The notes under the pieces: generated by a model | Told to the model about the DNA's origin: nothing | What the model saw: only the letters and a program-made list of their open reading frames with translations | Databases searched by the model: none | Program-made: the position numbers and the translations under genes | DNA from: JAVJST01 sp040219295 | GTDB taxonomy: Bacteria > Pseudomonadota > Alphaproteobacteria > Rhodospirillales > Casp-alpha2 | Assembly: GCA_040219295.1 (NCBI GenBank) | Contig: JAVJST010000005.1 | Span: forward strand, 620,001-684,000 | DNA: 64,000 nucleotides | Direction: 5' to 3' | Shown: positions 9,296-17,781 of the stretch, piece after piece | How the letters are laid out: each line of letters starts with the position of its first letter | Position numbering within the stretch: position 1 is the stretch's first letter

Positions 9296-10099
9296 CTAAC
9301 GCCACGGCCGGCGTGGGTCGCCGCTATCGACTCCCCGTTCGTCGCGTCGTACGAGGCGAATTCCGGACGGCTGGCGGGCCCGTGTCTGTTGTGCGGCCTT
9401 CGTCGGCGTCGGCTCGCCGACGAAACCGTCGAAGAGCGGAATGGCGTCATGCTTGAAGAACGGGATCAGGATGACGCCGGCCGCCGCGCCGCCAATGTGC
9501 GCCCACCAGGCAATGCCGCCGCCCCCGCCGGTGGCGACGTTGAAGAACTGAAGCGCGATCCAGCCACCCAGCACGATCCATGCCGGCAGCGCGACGACCC
9601 ACCACGAGATCAGAACGTGGATCTTCGCTTTCGGATGCAACACCAGGTAGGCGCCGATTACCCCTGAAATCGCGCCGGACGCGCCGACCATGGGCATCGT
9701 CGAGCCGAAATCAGCGGCCATGTGGCAGAATGCAGCCGCGATGCCGCAAACCAGGTAGAATACGACATACCGCATGTGCCCCATGGCGTCTTCGATGTTG
9801 TCGCCGAGCACCCAGAGAAAAACCATGTTGCCGATCAGGTGCATCCAGCCGCCGTGCAGAAACATGCTTGTGATGATCGTCGCGTAGGACGGAATGATCG
9901 CGATATCGGGTGGGAGTTGACGTTGGCCCGTGATCACCGCCGGTATCGCGCCCAGAGCGTAGATGGCTTCCTCGGCACTTCTGGGATCGAGGCTGATCTG
10001 CCAGAGAAACACGAGAACGCAGGCGGCCACGATCGCCAGTGTGACGTATTGATAGGGGATTCGATGCGTCGGATTGGAATCGTAGAGCGGTATGAACAT
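9296..10099 (-). CDS. Rhomboid family intramembrane serine protease
   Basis: 267 aa from ATG 10099, which gives the common rhomboid opening MFIPLYDSNP. The catalytic dyad is visible as S141 in GASGAISG and H201 in AHIGGAAAG, with HLIGN (H87, N91) providing the oxyanion pocket. About six transmembrane helices. The tail after residue 230 is basic and lacks hydrophobic segments, so it should be cytosolic. It probably cleaves a membrane-anchored substrate within the inner membrane; no substrate is indicated by the neighbours. An upstream in-frame extension of 20 codons is less likely because it adds only a polar stretch. Confidence 0.88.
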   Translation of the reverse strand: MFIPLYDSNPTHRIPYQYVTLAIVAACVLVFLWQISLDPRSAEEAIYALGAIPAVITGQRQLPPDIAIIPSYATIITSMFLHGGWMHLIGNMVFLWVLGDNIEDAMGHMRYVVFYLVCGIAAAFCHMAADFGSTMPMVGASGAISGVIGAYLVLHPKAKIHVLISWWVVALPAWIVLGGWIALQFFNVATGGGGGIAWWAHIGGAAAGVILIPFFKHDAIPLFDGFVGEPTPTKAAQQTRARQPSGIRLVRRDERGVDSGDPRRPWR

Positions 10100-10253
10100 C
10101 GGCGCCTCGGCGGATACGGTTGCCTTGGCGAGCGTATCCGGCGTATACCCCCGAACCAAGATGGATCAATGTCGAGGCTGCGGCAATTCACTTGATCGCG
10201 GAATCAGTTCGTGAGACGATTCCGGTGAGGGTAAGATTGAGGAGATCACCAGC

Positions 10254-10793
10254 GTGAAAAACAGCGCGAAATGGGGACGTATCCGACGGGCCGCTCTCGG
10301 CAGTGTGGTCCTGAGCATTATCGCCGGCGCATCGGCCTCAGCGGCGGAGTTGTGCAACGACCAGCGCCAACTGGCGGCATTCAATGTCCGACAGCTGCAG
10401 ACCGACCTGATGGTCGCGTCACTGAGCTGCGGCGCGGAGACCCAGTACAACGCGTTCGTCGAACGCTTTCAGCCGGTTCTCAAGGTCAATGGCAAGGCGC
10501 TGAAGTCGAACTTCCAGAAACGCTTCGGCGGGTCGGCCAAGGCCGAACTCAACGACTATGTAACAATGCTCGCCAACCTCTCGTCGATCGATTCCATTTC
10601 GCAGGGCACCAAGTATTGCACCCAGAGCCTGGCCGCGTTCGAGCGGGTCCTGGCGGTCGATCCGGGCGCCTTGGAAGCGTTCGCCGCGGACTGGTGGAAC
10701 CCGGCGCGCAATATTCCAAACACCGACTGCCGGGCCGAGGTGACCTACGCCGGTCTTGAACAGACCGCCGACACCGACAGCGATACCCAGTAA
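10254..10793 (+). CDS. Exported four-cysteine protein of unknown function
   Basis: 179 aa. GTG start with GGAG upstream and a signal peptide (VVLSIIAGASASA-AE, cleavage near residue 31). The mature protein is helical and polar, with four cysteines at 34, 59, 122 and 159, an arrangement suited to two disulfides in the periplasm. No known domain is recognised. It sits alone between the divergent rhomboid gene and the convergent OmpA-like gene, 12 bp from the latter. Confidence 0.65.
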   Translation: MKNSAKWGRIRRAALGSVVLSIIAGASASAAELCNDQRQLAAFNVRQLQTDLMVASLSCGAETQYNAFVERFQPVLKVNGKALKSNFQKRFGGSAKAELNDYVTMLANLSSIDSISQGTKYCTQSLAAFERVLAVDPGALEAFAADWWNPARNIPNTDCRAEVTYAGLEQTADTDSDTQ

Positions 10794-10805
10794 GTCCTCT
10801 AAGTA

Positions 10806-11873
10806 TTACGGGAAAACGATCTCGACGCGCCGGTTCTGCGGCTCGCGGATGCCGTCGTCCGTCGGCACCAAGGGCTGGCGTTCGCCTTTCCAGTCCGTCG
10901 AGATGATCGTATCCGAAACGCCAAGCGCGACGAGTTGCGCCTTGACGGCCTCGGCGCGGCGGCGCGACAGTCCGTCGTTATAGGCGTCCGTACCGGAGCG
11001 GTCGGCATGGCCCGTCGCGGTGATCACGCTGATCCCGCCGGACTTGGCGTTTGCCGCCGCATCACGAACGATATCAAGGGCAATCGGCGTAAGGTCCGAC
11101 CGATCCCAATCGAAGAACACCAGATAGGTGCGCGGCACCGCTACCGGCTCGGGCTCGGCAACCGGCTCGGGCTCCGGTTCGGGTTGCACGACGGCAACGG
11201 GCTCGACGACCGGTTCCGCAGCCATCGGTTTCTTCGGCGCGCCAAAATCGTAACGCAGGCCGATCATGAAGGCATGCGTCTCGTACTCGCTGGTCAGATC
11301 GTTGCCCGATGCGGTCCGCATCCCGATGTAGGGCAGCGTGAGGTAACGGTAATCGGCGGTCAGCGACCACTGCTCGTTGATATGGCGTGAGACGCCGAGG
11401 ATGCCCTGCAGGCCGAGCGAAACATCGTCGTCGTCAACGGTGGACCCGCCAATCGAGTGGTTGCCGTTGGCATTGACGCGGAAAGCGCCGAGGCCGGCAC
11501 CGATGTATGGCGTATACTCGGAATCGGACATGAAGTCCCAATAGACGTTTGCCATCAGGCCGGTCAGGTCCATGTCGCCGCCGCCGCTTGCGCCGTTCAC
11601 CGTGTCGAGCTGTGTCGTATAGTGCGACAGTTCAAGTTCGCTGCGTAGCGGCGAATCATAATCGAGACCGGCTGCCGCGCGGAGTCCGTACCCGCGGTGG
11701 TACTCGATGTTCGAGTCCACATTTGCGCCGGTCATGTTGGCCGATGTCGGGAATTGGATACCGGCGCCGAGCGTGATGTAGGGTACCGGTTCGTGTTCGC
11801 CGGCGTGAACCGGCGATTGAGCCACAACGGTAAAGGCGAGGGCCGCGATGGCGGCTATGCGAAACGGCGACAT
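10806..11873 (-). CDS. OmpA-family outer membrane protein
   Basis: 355 aa from ATG 11873, which yields a signal peptide ending near VHA-GEH. Residues about 25-215 form an eight-stranded OmpA-like/OMP_b-brl barrel with alternating aromatic residues. A Pro-Glu-rich hinge (EPVAVVQPEPEPEPVAEPEP) at about 220-245 is followed by an OmpA_C peptidoglycan-binding domain with FFDWDRSDLTP, TGHADRSG, and NRRVEIVF at the end; conserved D and R in this module bind diaminopimelate. The protein anchors the outer membrane to the cell wall. A 14-codon upstream extension is in frame but would spoil the signal peptide. Confidence 0.9.
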   Translation of the reverse strand: MSPFRIAAIAALAFTVVAQSPVHAGEHEPVPYITLGAGIQFPTSANMTGANVDSNIEYHRGYGLRAAAGLDYDSPLRSELELSHYTTQLDTVNGASGGGDMDLTGLMANVYWDFMSDSEYTPYIGAGLGAFRVNANGNHSIGGSTVDDDDVSLGLQGILGVSRHINEQWSLTADYRYLTLPYIGMRTASGNDLTSEYETHAFMIGLRYDFGAPKKPMAAEPVVEPVAVVQPEPEPEPVAEPEPVAVPRTYLVFFDWDRSDLTPIALDIVRDAAANAKSGGISVITATGHADRSGTDAYNDGLSRRRAEAVKAQLVALGVSDTIISTDWKGERQPLVPTDDGIREPQNRRVEIVFP

Positions 11874-11993
11874 TATCAGTTCAACTCCAGTGGCGGTGGC
11901 CGGCGGCGATGGCAATTCGGATCACCGAATCCACCGTACAATAGTGTTCTCGCGAGAATTTCGCCATACATATCATCATCGGATGTGTTGAAA

Positions 11994-12809
11994 CTAAGGC
12001 AGAATCTCGATCTGTTCGGGGTGGGTGACCTCGATCATCGGCCCGTTGAAGGACTTGAGCCAGCCGCGTACCCGAACCGTGCGGTTTGCATAGGATTCCG
12101 GATCGACCCCGGCGGCATCGAATACGGCCATGGATGGGGGGTGGATGACCAAAGTGAAATCGGTGCGCCAGTCGTCGTCGAAGTTGAGATATCCGGTGCC
12201 CTTGTGGACGGCGGCGGCGAGAACGGCCCCCTCGATGATTTCGAAACGCCCGATCAGGTCCGCCAGCTCACCAGGTGTCCGAACGGCATAGTTCGGATGA
12301 CCCCAGATGCCGCGGTGCGACCCACGGCTTTCGCTCTCGAGCGCCAGCATTTCACCGATCAGGGAACGGTTGTCCGGGAAGCTGTAGACCCTGGCCCAGC
12401 CGCTGCGCAGCAATTCGCCCTGGACCCACGTCCCGTTCGCCAGCCGGAGATGCGCCAGGTGACGGCCATGCCTGTCCGCGCGTGCGCCGCCTGAATAGAG
12501 GGTGACGGTCATTCCATGCACCAGATCGACCAAAGCGCTTCGGGATTCATCTGCCAGTGGCCAGGCCTTGAACCCCTCGCGGCCGAGCGGCAGCTTCGGG
12601 GCCTGAATGCCGACGAGACGGACCTCGTTCATGCCATCAAGAGCGGGCTCGATGACGACGGTGTCACCGTCGACAACGGCGGCCACTCGGGCTTCCCCAA
12701 TCCGATCGAGCCCTTTCCATATGTCCGCTGCCCGAACATGTCCCGCGGTCACCACCGAAACAGAGGCGATGAGAAGCAGCGGGACGACGACGAGTTGAAG
12801 CCACTTCAT
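11994..12809 (-). CDS. Thermonuclease (SNase)-family exported protein
   Basis: 271 aa with an N-terminal signal peptide (LQLVVVPLLLIASVSVV). The staphylococcal-nuclease fold is indicated by VVDGDTVVIE, VRLVGIQAPK and DRHGRHLAHL, in the order and spacing of the family. The usual catalytic Glu of SNase is not obvious, and residues 190-271 form an extra beta-rich OB-like tail. It may be a phosphodiesterase or a nucleic-acid-binding relative. Its ATG overlaps the stop codon of gluQRS (ATGA at 12806-12809), making it the third gene of a coupled operon. Confidence 0.78.
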   Translation of the reverse strand: MKWLQLVVVPLLLIASVSVVTAGHVRAADIWKGLDRIGEARVAAVVDGDTVVIEPALDGMNEVRLVGIQAPKLPLGREGFKAWPLADESRSALVDLVHGMTVTLYSGGARADRHGRHLAHLRLANGTWVQGELLRSGWARVYSFPDNRSLIGEMLALESESRGSHRGIWGHPNYAVRTPGELADLIGRFEIIEGAVLAAAVHKGTGYLNFDDDWRTDFTLVIHPPSMAVFDAAGVDPESYANRTVRVRGWLKSFNGPMIEVTHPEQIEILP

Positions 12810-13654
12810 TCGAATCCCAGCTCCCGGCGCAGAGTGTCCGGTGACATGCCCTGTTCCCGGAGATCGTGCAGCGTCGCGGCCCGGTCGCGTTTGGCGAATC
12901 GCCTGCCCTCGGTATCGGTCAGCAGGGCATGATGACGCCAGACCGGCACGTCGAGCCCAAGCAATGCTTGCAGCAGCCGGTGAAGATGGCTCGCCGGGAA
13001 AAGGTCTTCGCCCCGGGTGACCAGGGTGACGCCCTGCAGGTGATCGTCGACGGTGACCGCGAGGTGATAACTCGTCGGCACGTCCTTGCGGGCGAGAACA
13101 ACATCGCCGAAGATCTCCGGCGTTGCCGTGAGCTCACCGCGATCCAGATCCCGCCATCGCATGATTCCGGACAGGGCGACGGCCTCGGCCATGTCGAGAC
13201 GCCGGGCAAAGGCGTCACCACGCGCGATTCGTTCGATCCGCTCGTCGTCCGAAAGATTCCGGCAGATGCCCGGATAGACCGGACCGTCGGGACCACTCGG
13301 CGCCTCGTGGGGGGCGTAGCCGGCCGCTTCGATTTCGCGGCGGATGTCGCTTCGCGTGCAGAAGCAGGGATAGAGCAGACCCATGGCGTCAAGCCGGTCG
13401 ATCGCGGCACGGTAGTCGTCGAGGTGCGCCGACTGTTCGCGCACCGGCTCGGGCCATGTCAGGCCCAGCCAGGCAAGGTCCTCGACGATTGCTGTGGTGA
13501 ACTCGGGGCGGCAACGGCCGGGATCGACGTCCTCGATCCGCAGCAGAAATGTGCCGTCAGTACCGGCCTCTGCGTTCGCGAACAGCGCGGAGTACGCGTG
13601 GCCCCGGTGCAGGTGCCCGGTCGGGCTCGGCGCAAATCGGGTGACGACGGTCAT
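12806..13654 (-). CDS. gluQRS: Glutamyl-Q tRNA(Asp) synthetase
   Basis: 282 aa. Catalytic-domain paralogue of glutamyl-tRNA synthetase without an anticodon-binding domain. It attaches glutamate to queuosine at position 34 of tRNA(Asp). TRFAPSPTGHLHRGHAYSAL is the class I HIGH region and FAKRDRA the degenerate KMSKS loop; a CFCTR...C cluster near residue 100 matches the zinc site. ATG 13654 overlaps the stop of the upstream GFA gene and its own stop overlaps the nuclease ATG. The enzyme depends on queuosine, which agrees with queG and queF at 55-60 kb. Confidence 0.92.
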   Translation of the reverse strand: MTVVTRFAPSPTGHLHRGHAYSALFANAEAGTDGTFLLRIEDVDPGRCRPEFTTAIVEDLAWLGLTWPEPVREQSAHLDDYRAAIDRLDAMGLLYPCFCTRSDIRREIEAAGYAPHEAPSGPDGPVYPGICRNLSDDERIERIARGDAFARRLDMAEAVALSGIMRWRDLDRGELTATPEIFGDVVLARKDVPTSYHLAVTVDDHLQGVTLVTRGEDLFPASHLHRLLQALLGLDVPVWRHHALLTDTEGRRFAKRDRAATLHDLREQGMSPDTLRRELGFE

Positions 13655-14055
13655 TGCGTCTCGTGGGCGGGCAGGGTCTCGACATCGCCGACCCAGTCGA
13701 GCGCCGAACGGTGCCACCATTGCGACGAGGGCCGCAGGTCGCGCCGTTGATCGACCGTGCCCAGACGCAGGCCGAACGCCTTCTCGCCGTCGCCGACCGA
13801 GGTTGCGTAGATATGCGTGCCGCAGTCGCCGCAGAAGTTCATGGCGCGCCGGCGCCCGCTTTCCGACGTCTTGACGTAGACCTTCAACGTACCCGATTTA
13901 AGGACGAAATCGGACTCCGGGATACGGACGACGGTGCGGTAGGCGGTTCCCGACATGATCTGGCAATCATCGCAGTGGCACAGGAATGCCGTGCCCGGGT
14001 CAATCTCCGCTTCATATGTGATCCGTTCGCAATGGCAGCCGCCGGTAATCTTCAT
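13651..14055 (-). CDS. GFA (CENP-V/GFA domain) zinc protein
   Basis: 134 aa single-domain protein of the glutathione-dependent formaldehyde-activating (GFA)/CENP-V fold. Zinc ligands are visible as GCHCERI near the N-terminus, CHCDDCQ around residue 26 and CGDCGTH around residue 75. Most bacterial members have no proven reaction; some bind formaldehyde adducts of glutathione. A GGAGGG ribosome binding site precedes the ATG. It is the first gene of the GFA-gluQRS-nuclease operon, joined by ATGA overlaps. Confidence 0.88.
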   Translation of the reverse strand: MKITGGCHCERITYEAEIDPGTAFLCHCDDCQIMSGTAYRTVVRIPESDFVLKSGTLKVYVKTSESGRRRAMNFCGDCGTHIYATSVGDGEKAFGLRLGTVDQRRDLRPSSQWWHRSALDWVGDVETLPAHETQ

Positions 14056-14201
14056 GATTCCCTCCGATTGGCATAAAGGCCGCGTTCCATTCCTGGCGAC
14101 TTTCCGTCACTTGCCGTTTCGAGGCAAGGGGCCGGACGAGACCGTCGCATCCTGCGGGAAGGCGTGGGAATGATGTCATTGAAACTTCATGATGGGGATG
14201 T

Positions 14202-14231
14202 TTGGATTTTTTAAACAATATGTTGTATGTT
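14202..14231 (+). promoter_or_regulatory. Possible promoter of the HNH gene
   Basis: An unusually AT-rich stretch for this window contains TTGGAT (14202-14207) and TATGTT (14226-14231) separated by 18 bp, about 65 bp before the HNH start codon. It is the best sigma-70-like match in the 240-bp gap between the divergent GFA and HNH genes. The match is partial. Confidence 0.3.
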
Positions 14232-14297
14232 GCTCTCACTGGGATCAACCCAAGCGGATGAGCCGGGACCGATGAAAACACCGAGAGTGCATCGACG

Positions 14298-14861
14298 ATG
14301 ACGGTCGCGACGGTGGAAAGCTGTCCGGCCTTGGTGCTGAACGCCGATTTCCGGCCCCTCAGCTACTTTCCGCTGTCACTCTGGTCCTGGCAGGACGCCA
14401 TCAAGGCGGTGTTCATGTCGCGGGTCAACGTCATCTCCCAGTACGAGCGCACCGTTGCCTCGCCGAGCATTGAAATCCAGTTGCCGAGCGTGATTTCGCT
14501 GAAGGAATACGTTCCGATGGCGCGGCGCCCGGCGTTCACTCGCTTCAACGTTTTCCTCCGCGACAGCTTTTCGTGCCAGTACTGCGGCGAGCAACTTCGT
14601 GCCGAGCACCTGACATTCGATCACGTAGTGCCACGCGCCAAGGGCGGGCGGACACTATGGACCAACGTGGTGACGGCGTGCGAGCCGTGCAATCTGCGCA
14701 AGGGTCACCGAATGCCCAATGCCAGCGGCATGCGGCTGTTCCGCCGGCCCCACCAGCCCAGCAACCATGAACTGCAGATGAACGGTCGGGCGTTTCCGCC
14801 GAACTACCTGCATGAAAGCTGGCGCGACTTCCTTTACTGGGATGCCGAACTCGAGAGCTAA
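14298..14861 (+). CDS. HNH endonuclease domain protein
   Basis: 187 aa. The second half is an HNH/McrA-type domain: CQYCGEQL and CEPCNLRKG provide two zinc CxxC pairs, and DHVVPRAKGG supplies the catalytic H. The N-terminal half (VLNADFRPLSYFPLSLWSW) is the conserved extension of a widespread alphaproteobacterial family of HNH proteins. The biological substrate of this chromosomal, non-intron family is not established. It stands alone between divergent GFA and a convergent kinase gene, with no phage or intron sequence around it, so homing activity is unlikely. Confidence 0.88.
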   Translation: MTVATVESCPALVLNADFRPLSYFPLSLWSWQDAIKAVFMSRVNVISQYERTVASPSIEIQLPSVISLKEYVPMARRPAFTRFNVFLRDSFSCQYCGEQLRAEHLTFDHVVPRAKGGRTLWTNVVTACEPCNLRKGHRMPNASGMRLFRRPHQPSNHELQMNGRAFPPNYLHESWRDFLYWDAELES

Positions 14862-14870
14862 TCTCCGGTG

Positions 14871-15608
14871 CTAATCCGAACCGTCGCTGACGGTCTGCAG
14901 ACGTAGGCTGATCACCGTGCCGTGGCCCGGCTCCGACGCGATGTCGATATCGGCGTTGAGGCGCGCGGCGAGATCACGGACGATCTGCATGCCGCGACCC
15001 CAGCCCTTTCCGGCGCCATCCTGCTCAGAGGTCGAAACCCGCTCGCCGCGCATCAGACGCATCAGCAGATGCGACGGGATACCCTTGCCGTCGTCCTGAA
15101 TGACCAGCATGACGGCGCGTGCCTGGACGTCGAGCTTTCCGCGCATCTCGACGGAACCGCCGCGCCTCGTGAACTTGATCGCGTTGCCGACCAGGTTGCC
15201 GATGACCTGGTCGAGCAACAACGGGTCGCTGACCAGGATCGGGAAGTCGGGATCGATGTCAAACTTCAGCGCTACGCCGCGTTCGTTCGCTGCGGGCGTG
15301 AACGCCTTGACCATATTCTGCGCGATGTCTCGGAAATCGACCTTCTCGCGACGGATGACCTGTTCGCCGGCGGTTTCCTCTTCCAGGACTCGTTCGCATA
15401 TCCGGCCGATTCTGATTGCGGAGGCGTGCGCTGCGGCACCGAGCTTCTCGACTTCCTCGAGAGGTGTTTTACGTTTTCGGGCATCAGCGATCATTTTCGT
15501 GTAGCCGACAACGACGGCGAGCGGTGAGCGGACTTCGTGTGCGAAATCCTTGATCCGCTGGTCGACCGTTCCCTTGGATTTCGGGCTGCCGCCGATATCC
15601 TTCGCCAT
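14871..15608 (-). CDS. Small soluble sensor histidine kinase
   Basis: 245 aa, starting at ATG 15608. No transmembrane segment and no sensor domain: the HisKA helix begins almost at once, with H24 in DFAHEVRSPLAVVVGYTKM, followed by HATPase motifs GNLVGNAIKF, DDGKGIP and GWGRGMQIV (an atypical G2 box in place of GTGLGL). It is probably cytosolic, or a downstream kinase that takes its signal from a protein partner. The nearest upstream gene is a divergent SDR; no response regulator is present. A long upstream in-frame extension would run antisense through the SDR gene and is rejected. Confidence 0.82.
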   Translation of the reverse strand: MAKDIGGSPKSKGTVDQRIKDFAHEVRSPLAVVVGYTKMIADARKRKTPLEEVEKLGAAAHASAIRIGRICERVLEEETAGEQVIRREKVDFRDIAQNMVKAFTPAANERGVALKFDIDPDFPILVSDPLLLDQVIGNLVGNAIKFTRRGGSVEMRGKLDVQARAVMLVIQDDGKGIPSHLLMRLMRGERVSTSEQDGAGKGWGRGMQIVRDLAARLNADIDIASEPGHGTVISLRLQTVSDGSD

Positions 15609-15716
15609 GATCCCGCCTATTGACGACACGGATGTCGCATTGTCACCTTCGGAGCCTTCAGGCCCAGTATAGCCTGCGATACGAAACGGAACACGCCCGA
15701 CGAGAGGAGACCAAGA

Positions 15717-16481
15717 ATGTATGACTTGAACGGGCGCCGGGCCCTCATAACGGGCGCCAGCCGGGGGCTGGGGCGGGCGATCGCGGAGCGACTGATCGCC
15801 GAGGGTGCGCGCGTCGCAATCTGCAGCCGTAAGCAACCCGATCCTGTCATCAAGGGCATCGAGGACTGGCAGCCGGTCGATGTGCGCGATGGCAAGGCTT
15901 TGACGGATTGGATCGCCGATCGGGCCGAGGCCATGGGTGGCGTCGACATTCTGGTCAACAATGCCGGTGTCGAGATCGAGAAAACCGCGGAGCAAACCAC
16001 GGACGACGATTGGAATCTGTTGACCGACGTCAACATGCGCAACGTGTTTACCGCGAGCCGAGCCGTGGTGCCTATCATGCGGCAGGGTGGCGGTGGCGCG
16101 ATTGTCAACCTGGCGTCGATCAGTGCAACGTTCTCCGATCCGGGTCTGGCGATTTACAACGCCTCCAAGTCCTGGGTCGTCGGTTTCACCAAGTCGCTGG
16201 CGGTCGACCACGGCAAAGACGGGATTCGCGCAAACTGCGTGGCGCCGGGCTGGATCATGACCGACATGCTGATGCAGACGTTCTCAACTGCAAAGAACCT
16301 CGACTTGGCAATCGAGTCGGCTGAAAAGCGCCATCCCGTCGGACGGCTCGGGCGGCCGGAGGATATCGCCCGAGCGGTCGCGTGGCTCGTTTCCGATGAA
16401 GCAGAGTTCGTTTCCGGCACCATGCTGACGGTCGATGGCGGCCTGACGGCCGGCGCACCGATCGATCCGGCGCAAAACTAG
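15717..16481 (+). CDS. SDR-family oxidoreductase
   Basis: 254 aa classical short-chain dehydrogenase/reductase. Cofactor motif TGASRGLG at 12-19, NNAG at 81-84, catalytic S134, Y147 and K151 (YNASK). GRPEDIA...FVSGTMLTVDGG is the typical C-terminal substrate/tetramer region. A GAGAGGAGA ribosome binding site lies before ATG 15717. Substrate unknown; 3-oxoacyl-ACP reductase-like and sugar dehydrogenases share this form. Its last four bases overlap the convergent MOSC gene. Confidence 0.85.
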   Translation: MYDLNGRRALITGASRGLGRAIAERLIAEGARVAICSRKQPDPVIKGIEDWQPVDVRDGKALTDWIADRAEAMGGVDILVNNAGVEIEKTAEQTTDDDWNLLTDVNMRNVFTASRAVVPIMRQGGGGAIVNLASISATFSDPGLAIYNASKSWVVGFTKSLAVDHGKDGIRANCVAPGWIMTDMLMQTFSTAKNLDLAIESAEKRHPVGRLGRPEDIARAVAWLVSDEAEFVSGTMLTVDGGLTAGAPIDPAQN

Positions 16482-17080
16482 TCTTGTGCCGCGCCCGGCC
16501 ACGCGGGCTGCCGAGGGATGAATACGCGGATGCTGTCGCCGGCCGAGATCGATCCTTCCTTCTCGACCCATGCCGTCACACCGCGGCGCTGGCGGGCATT
16601 CTTGACGAACAGTTTACCTTTGCCGGGGTGTGCCTTCTCGATCTCCTTCGCCGGATAGGCGCAGGGCGCGTTCTCGGTATCGATAACGAGCGAGGCGCCG
16701 CCGTCGAACAACAATCGCGTTGCCGGCGGCAGCAGGGTGAAGTGGGGAATGCCGGATACCAGCATATTGGCGCCGAGCCATTCGGGTTCGATGCGCTCGA
16801 TCTCCATGGCTTCGGCGATCACCGCCATGTCTTCCTCTGAAATGATGGAAATCTGGCGGACGTTCCGGATATTGGTGCCCTTGTCGTACATGTCGCGAAC
16901 GCGGACACAGGCATTCCGGGTCAGGCCGGAATGAACCTCGCCGGGGAAGCCCTCGAAACCGACGTTGACGGAGGCGCCGGCATCCTTGCTGGCAATTGAC
17001 GTTTCGGCATCCGTGCCCTCCGGAACGATCAGGATACGGCGAACGAGGCCGGACACGGGGGCTTCTGCGACTGTGGACAT
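16478..17080 (-). CDS. MOSC domain protein
   Basis: 200 aa from ATG 17080, with CTGGAG upstream. MOSC (molybdenum cofactor sulfurase C-terminal-like) domain: EVHSGLTRNACVRVRDMY, EWLGANMLVSGIP, and the conserved cysteine in IDTENAPCAYP near residue 140. MOSC proteins carry or transfer sulfur to the molybdenum cofactor, or act within YiiM/mARC-type reductases. No molybdoenzyme gene is nearby. The C-terminal segment VKNARQRRGVTAWVEKEG is the usual MOSC end. Confidence 0.85.
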   Translation of the reverse strand: MSTVAEAPVSGLVRRILIVPEGTDAETSIASKDAGASVNVGFEGFPGEVHSGLTRNACVRVRDMYDKGTNIRNVRQISIISEEDMAVIAEAMEIERIEPEWLGANMLVSGIPHFTLLPPATRLLFDGGASLVIDTENAPCAYPAKEIEKAHPGKGKLFVKNARQRRGVTAWVEKEGSISAGDSIRVFIPRQPAWPGAAQD

Positions 17081-17183
17081 GCTGAAACTCCAGGAAATGA
17101 CGTGATGCGCCGTCATAACACGAAGAGTTTTCGATGGGCGAGCCCTAGATTAGGAGATCGGGCTGTGCTGTCGCGGTAGCCGT

Positions 17184-17648
17184 TCAGGCGGCGTGGTCGG
17201 AATGCGGCTCGCGCCCGGGGGCGTAGACGGCAATGGGCACGACCCGGTCGGGCCCCTTGCAAAGCGGTCGCGCCGCGGGATTGTCGAGCAACGGCTTCAG
17301 CTTCTCCGTCATGTAACGGACGATGCCGTGGCGGAACTCGTCCGCGACGAATGCCCAGGTCACGTAGACGCCGCCGCGGTTGTAGTACTCCTCAAGCCGC
17401 GGATCGTCGATCAGCGGGTCGATCTGACGGCCGAGATCGCTGGAAAAACCGACATACAGCCACTCGGGTTTGATTCCGCCGTGGAACAGGACGTAGACCC
17501 CGCCGCGATCGCGCAGGCCCTCGGAAACGGTGTCGAGACGGATGATATTGTGGAACCGTCCCTTGTTGTTGCGGACCCAGTGAATGTCGACAGGATCGCC
17601 CGGCGGTTCGTCAGCCGGATTCTTGCCCCGATTGAACAGCTTCAGCAT
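17184..17648 (-). CDS. GIY-YIG-like small protein, uncertain
   Basis: 154 aa from ATG 17648, selected for its GGGGGAAAG ribosome binding site. Residues about 48-75 contain GGVYVLFHGG and EWLYVGFSSDLGRQI, resembling the GIY-YIG strand pair followed by the conserved arginine helix. RPLCKGPDRVVP lies near the C-terminus. The catalytic Glu expected later in a nuclease is not clear. It could be a degenerate GIY-YIG fold or an unrelated alphaproteobacterial family. Same direction as the aminopeptidase upstream, separated by about 130 bp. Confidence 0.5.
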   Translation of the reverse strand: MLKLFNRGKNPADEPPGDPVDIHWVRNNKGRFHNIIRLDTVSEGLRDRGGVYVLFHGGIKPEWLYVGFSSDLGRQIDPLIDDPRLEEYYNRGGVYVTWAFVADEFRHGIVRYMTEKLKPLLDNPAARPLCKGPDRVVPIAVYAPGREPHSDHAA

Positions 17649-17781
17649 CGTCTTTCCCCCGTCACGTTCTGTGACCCACTGCCGTTTTAGCTGCCCGCGA
17701 CGGTCAATCGACCGCAGCGCGCGGGCGGATTCAGCGGCAGTGAACCGTGGCACGGAAAAATTGAAGAGACGTTAATGGACG

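Noticed and set aside
14871..16211. 446-codon open frame including the small kinase
   Set aside because: The part beyond 15608 runs antisense through the SDR gene and has no domain; the kinase starts at ATG 15608 with a normal HisKA N-terminus.
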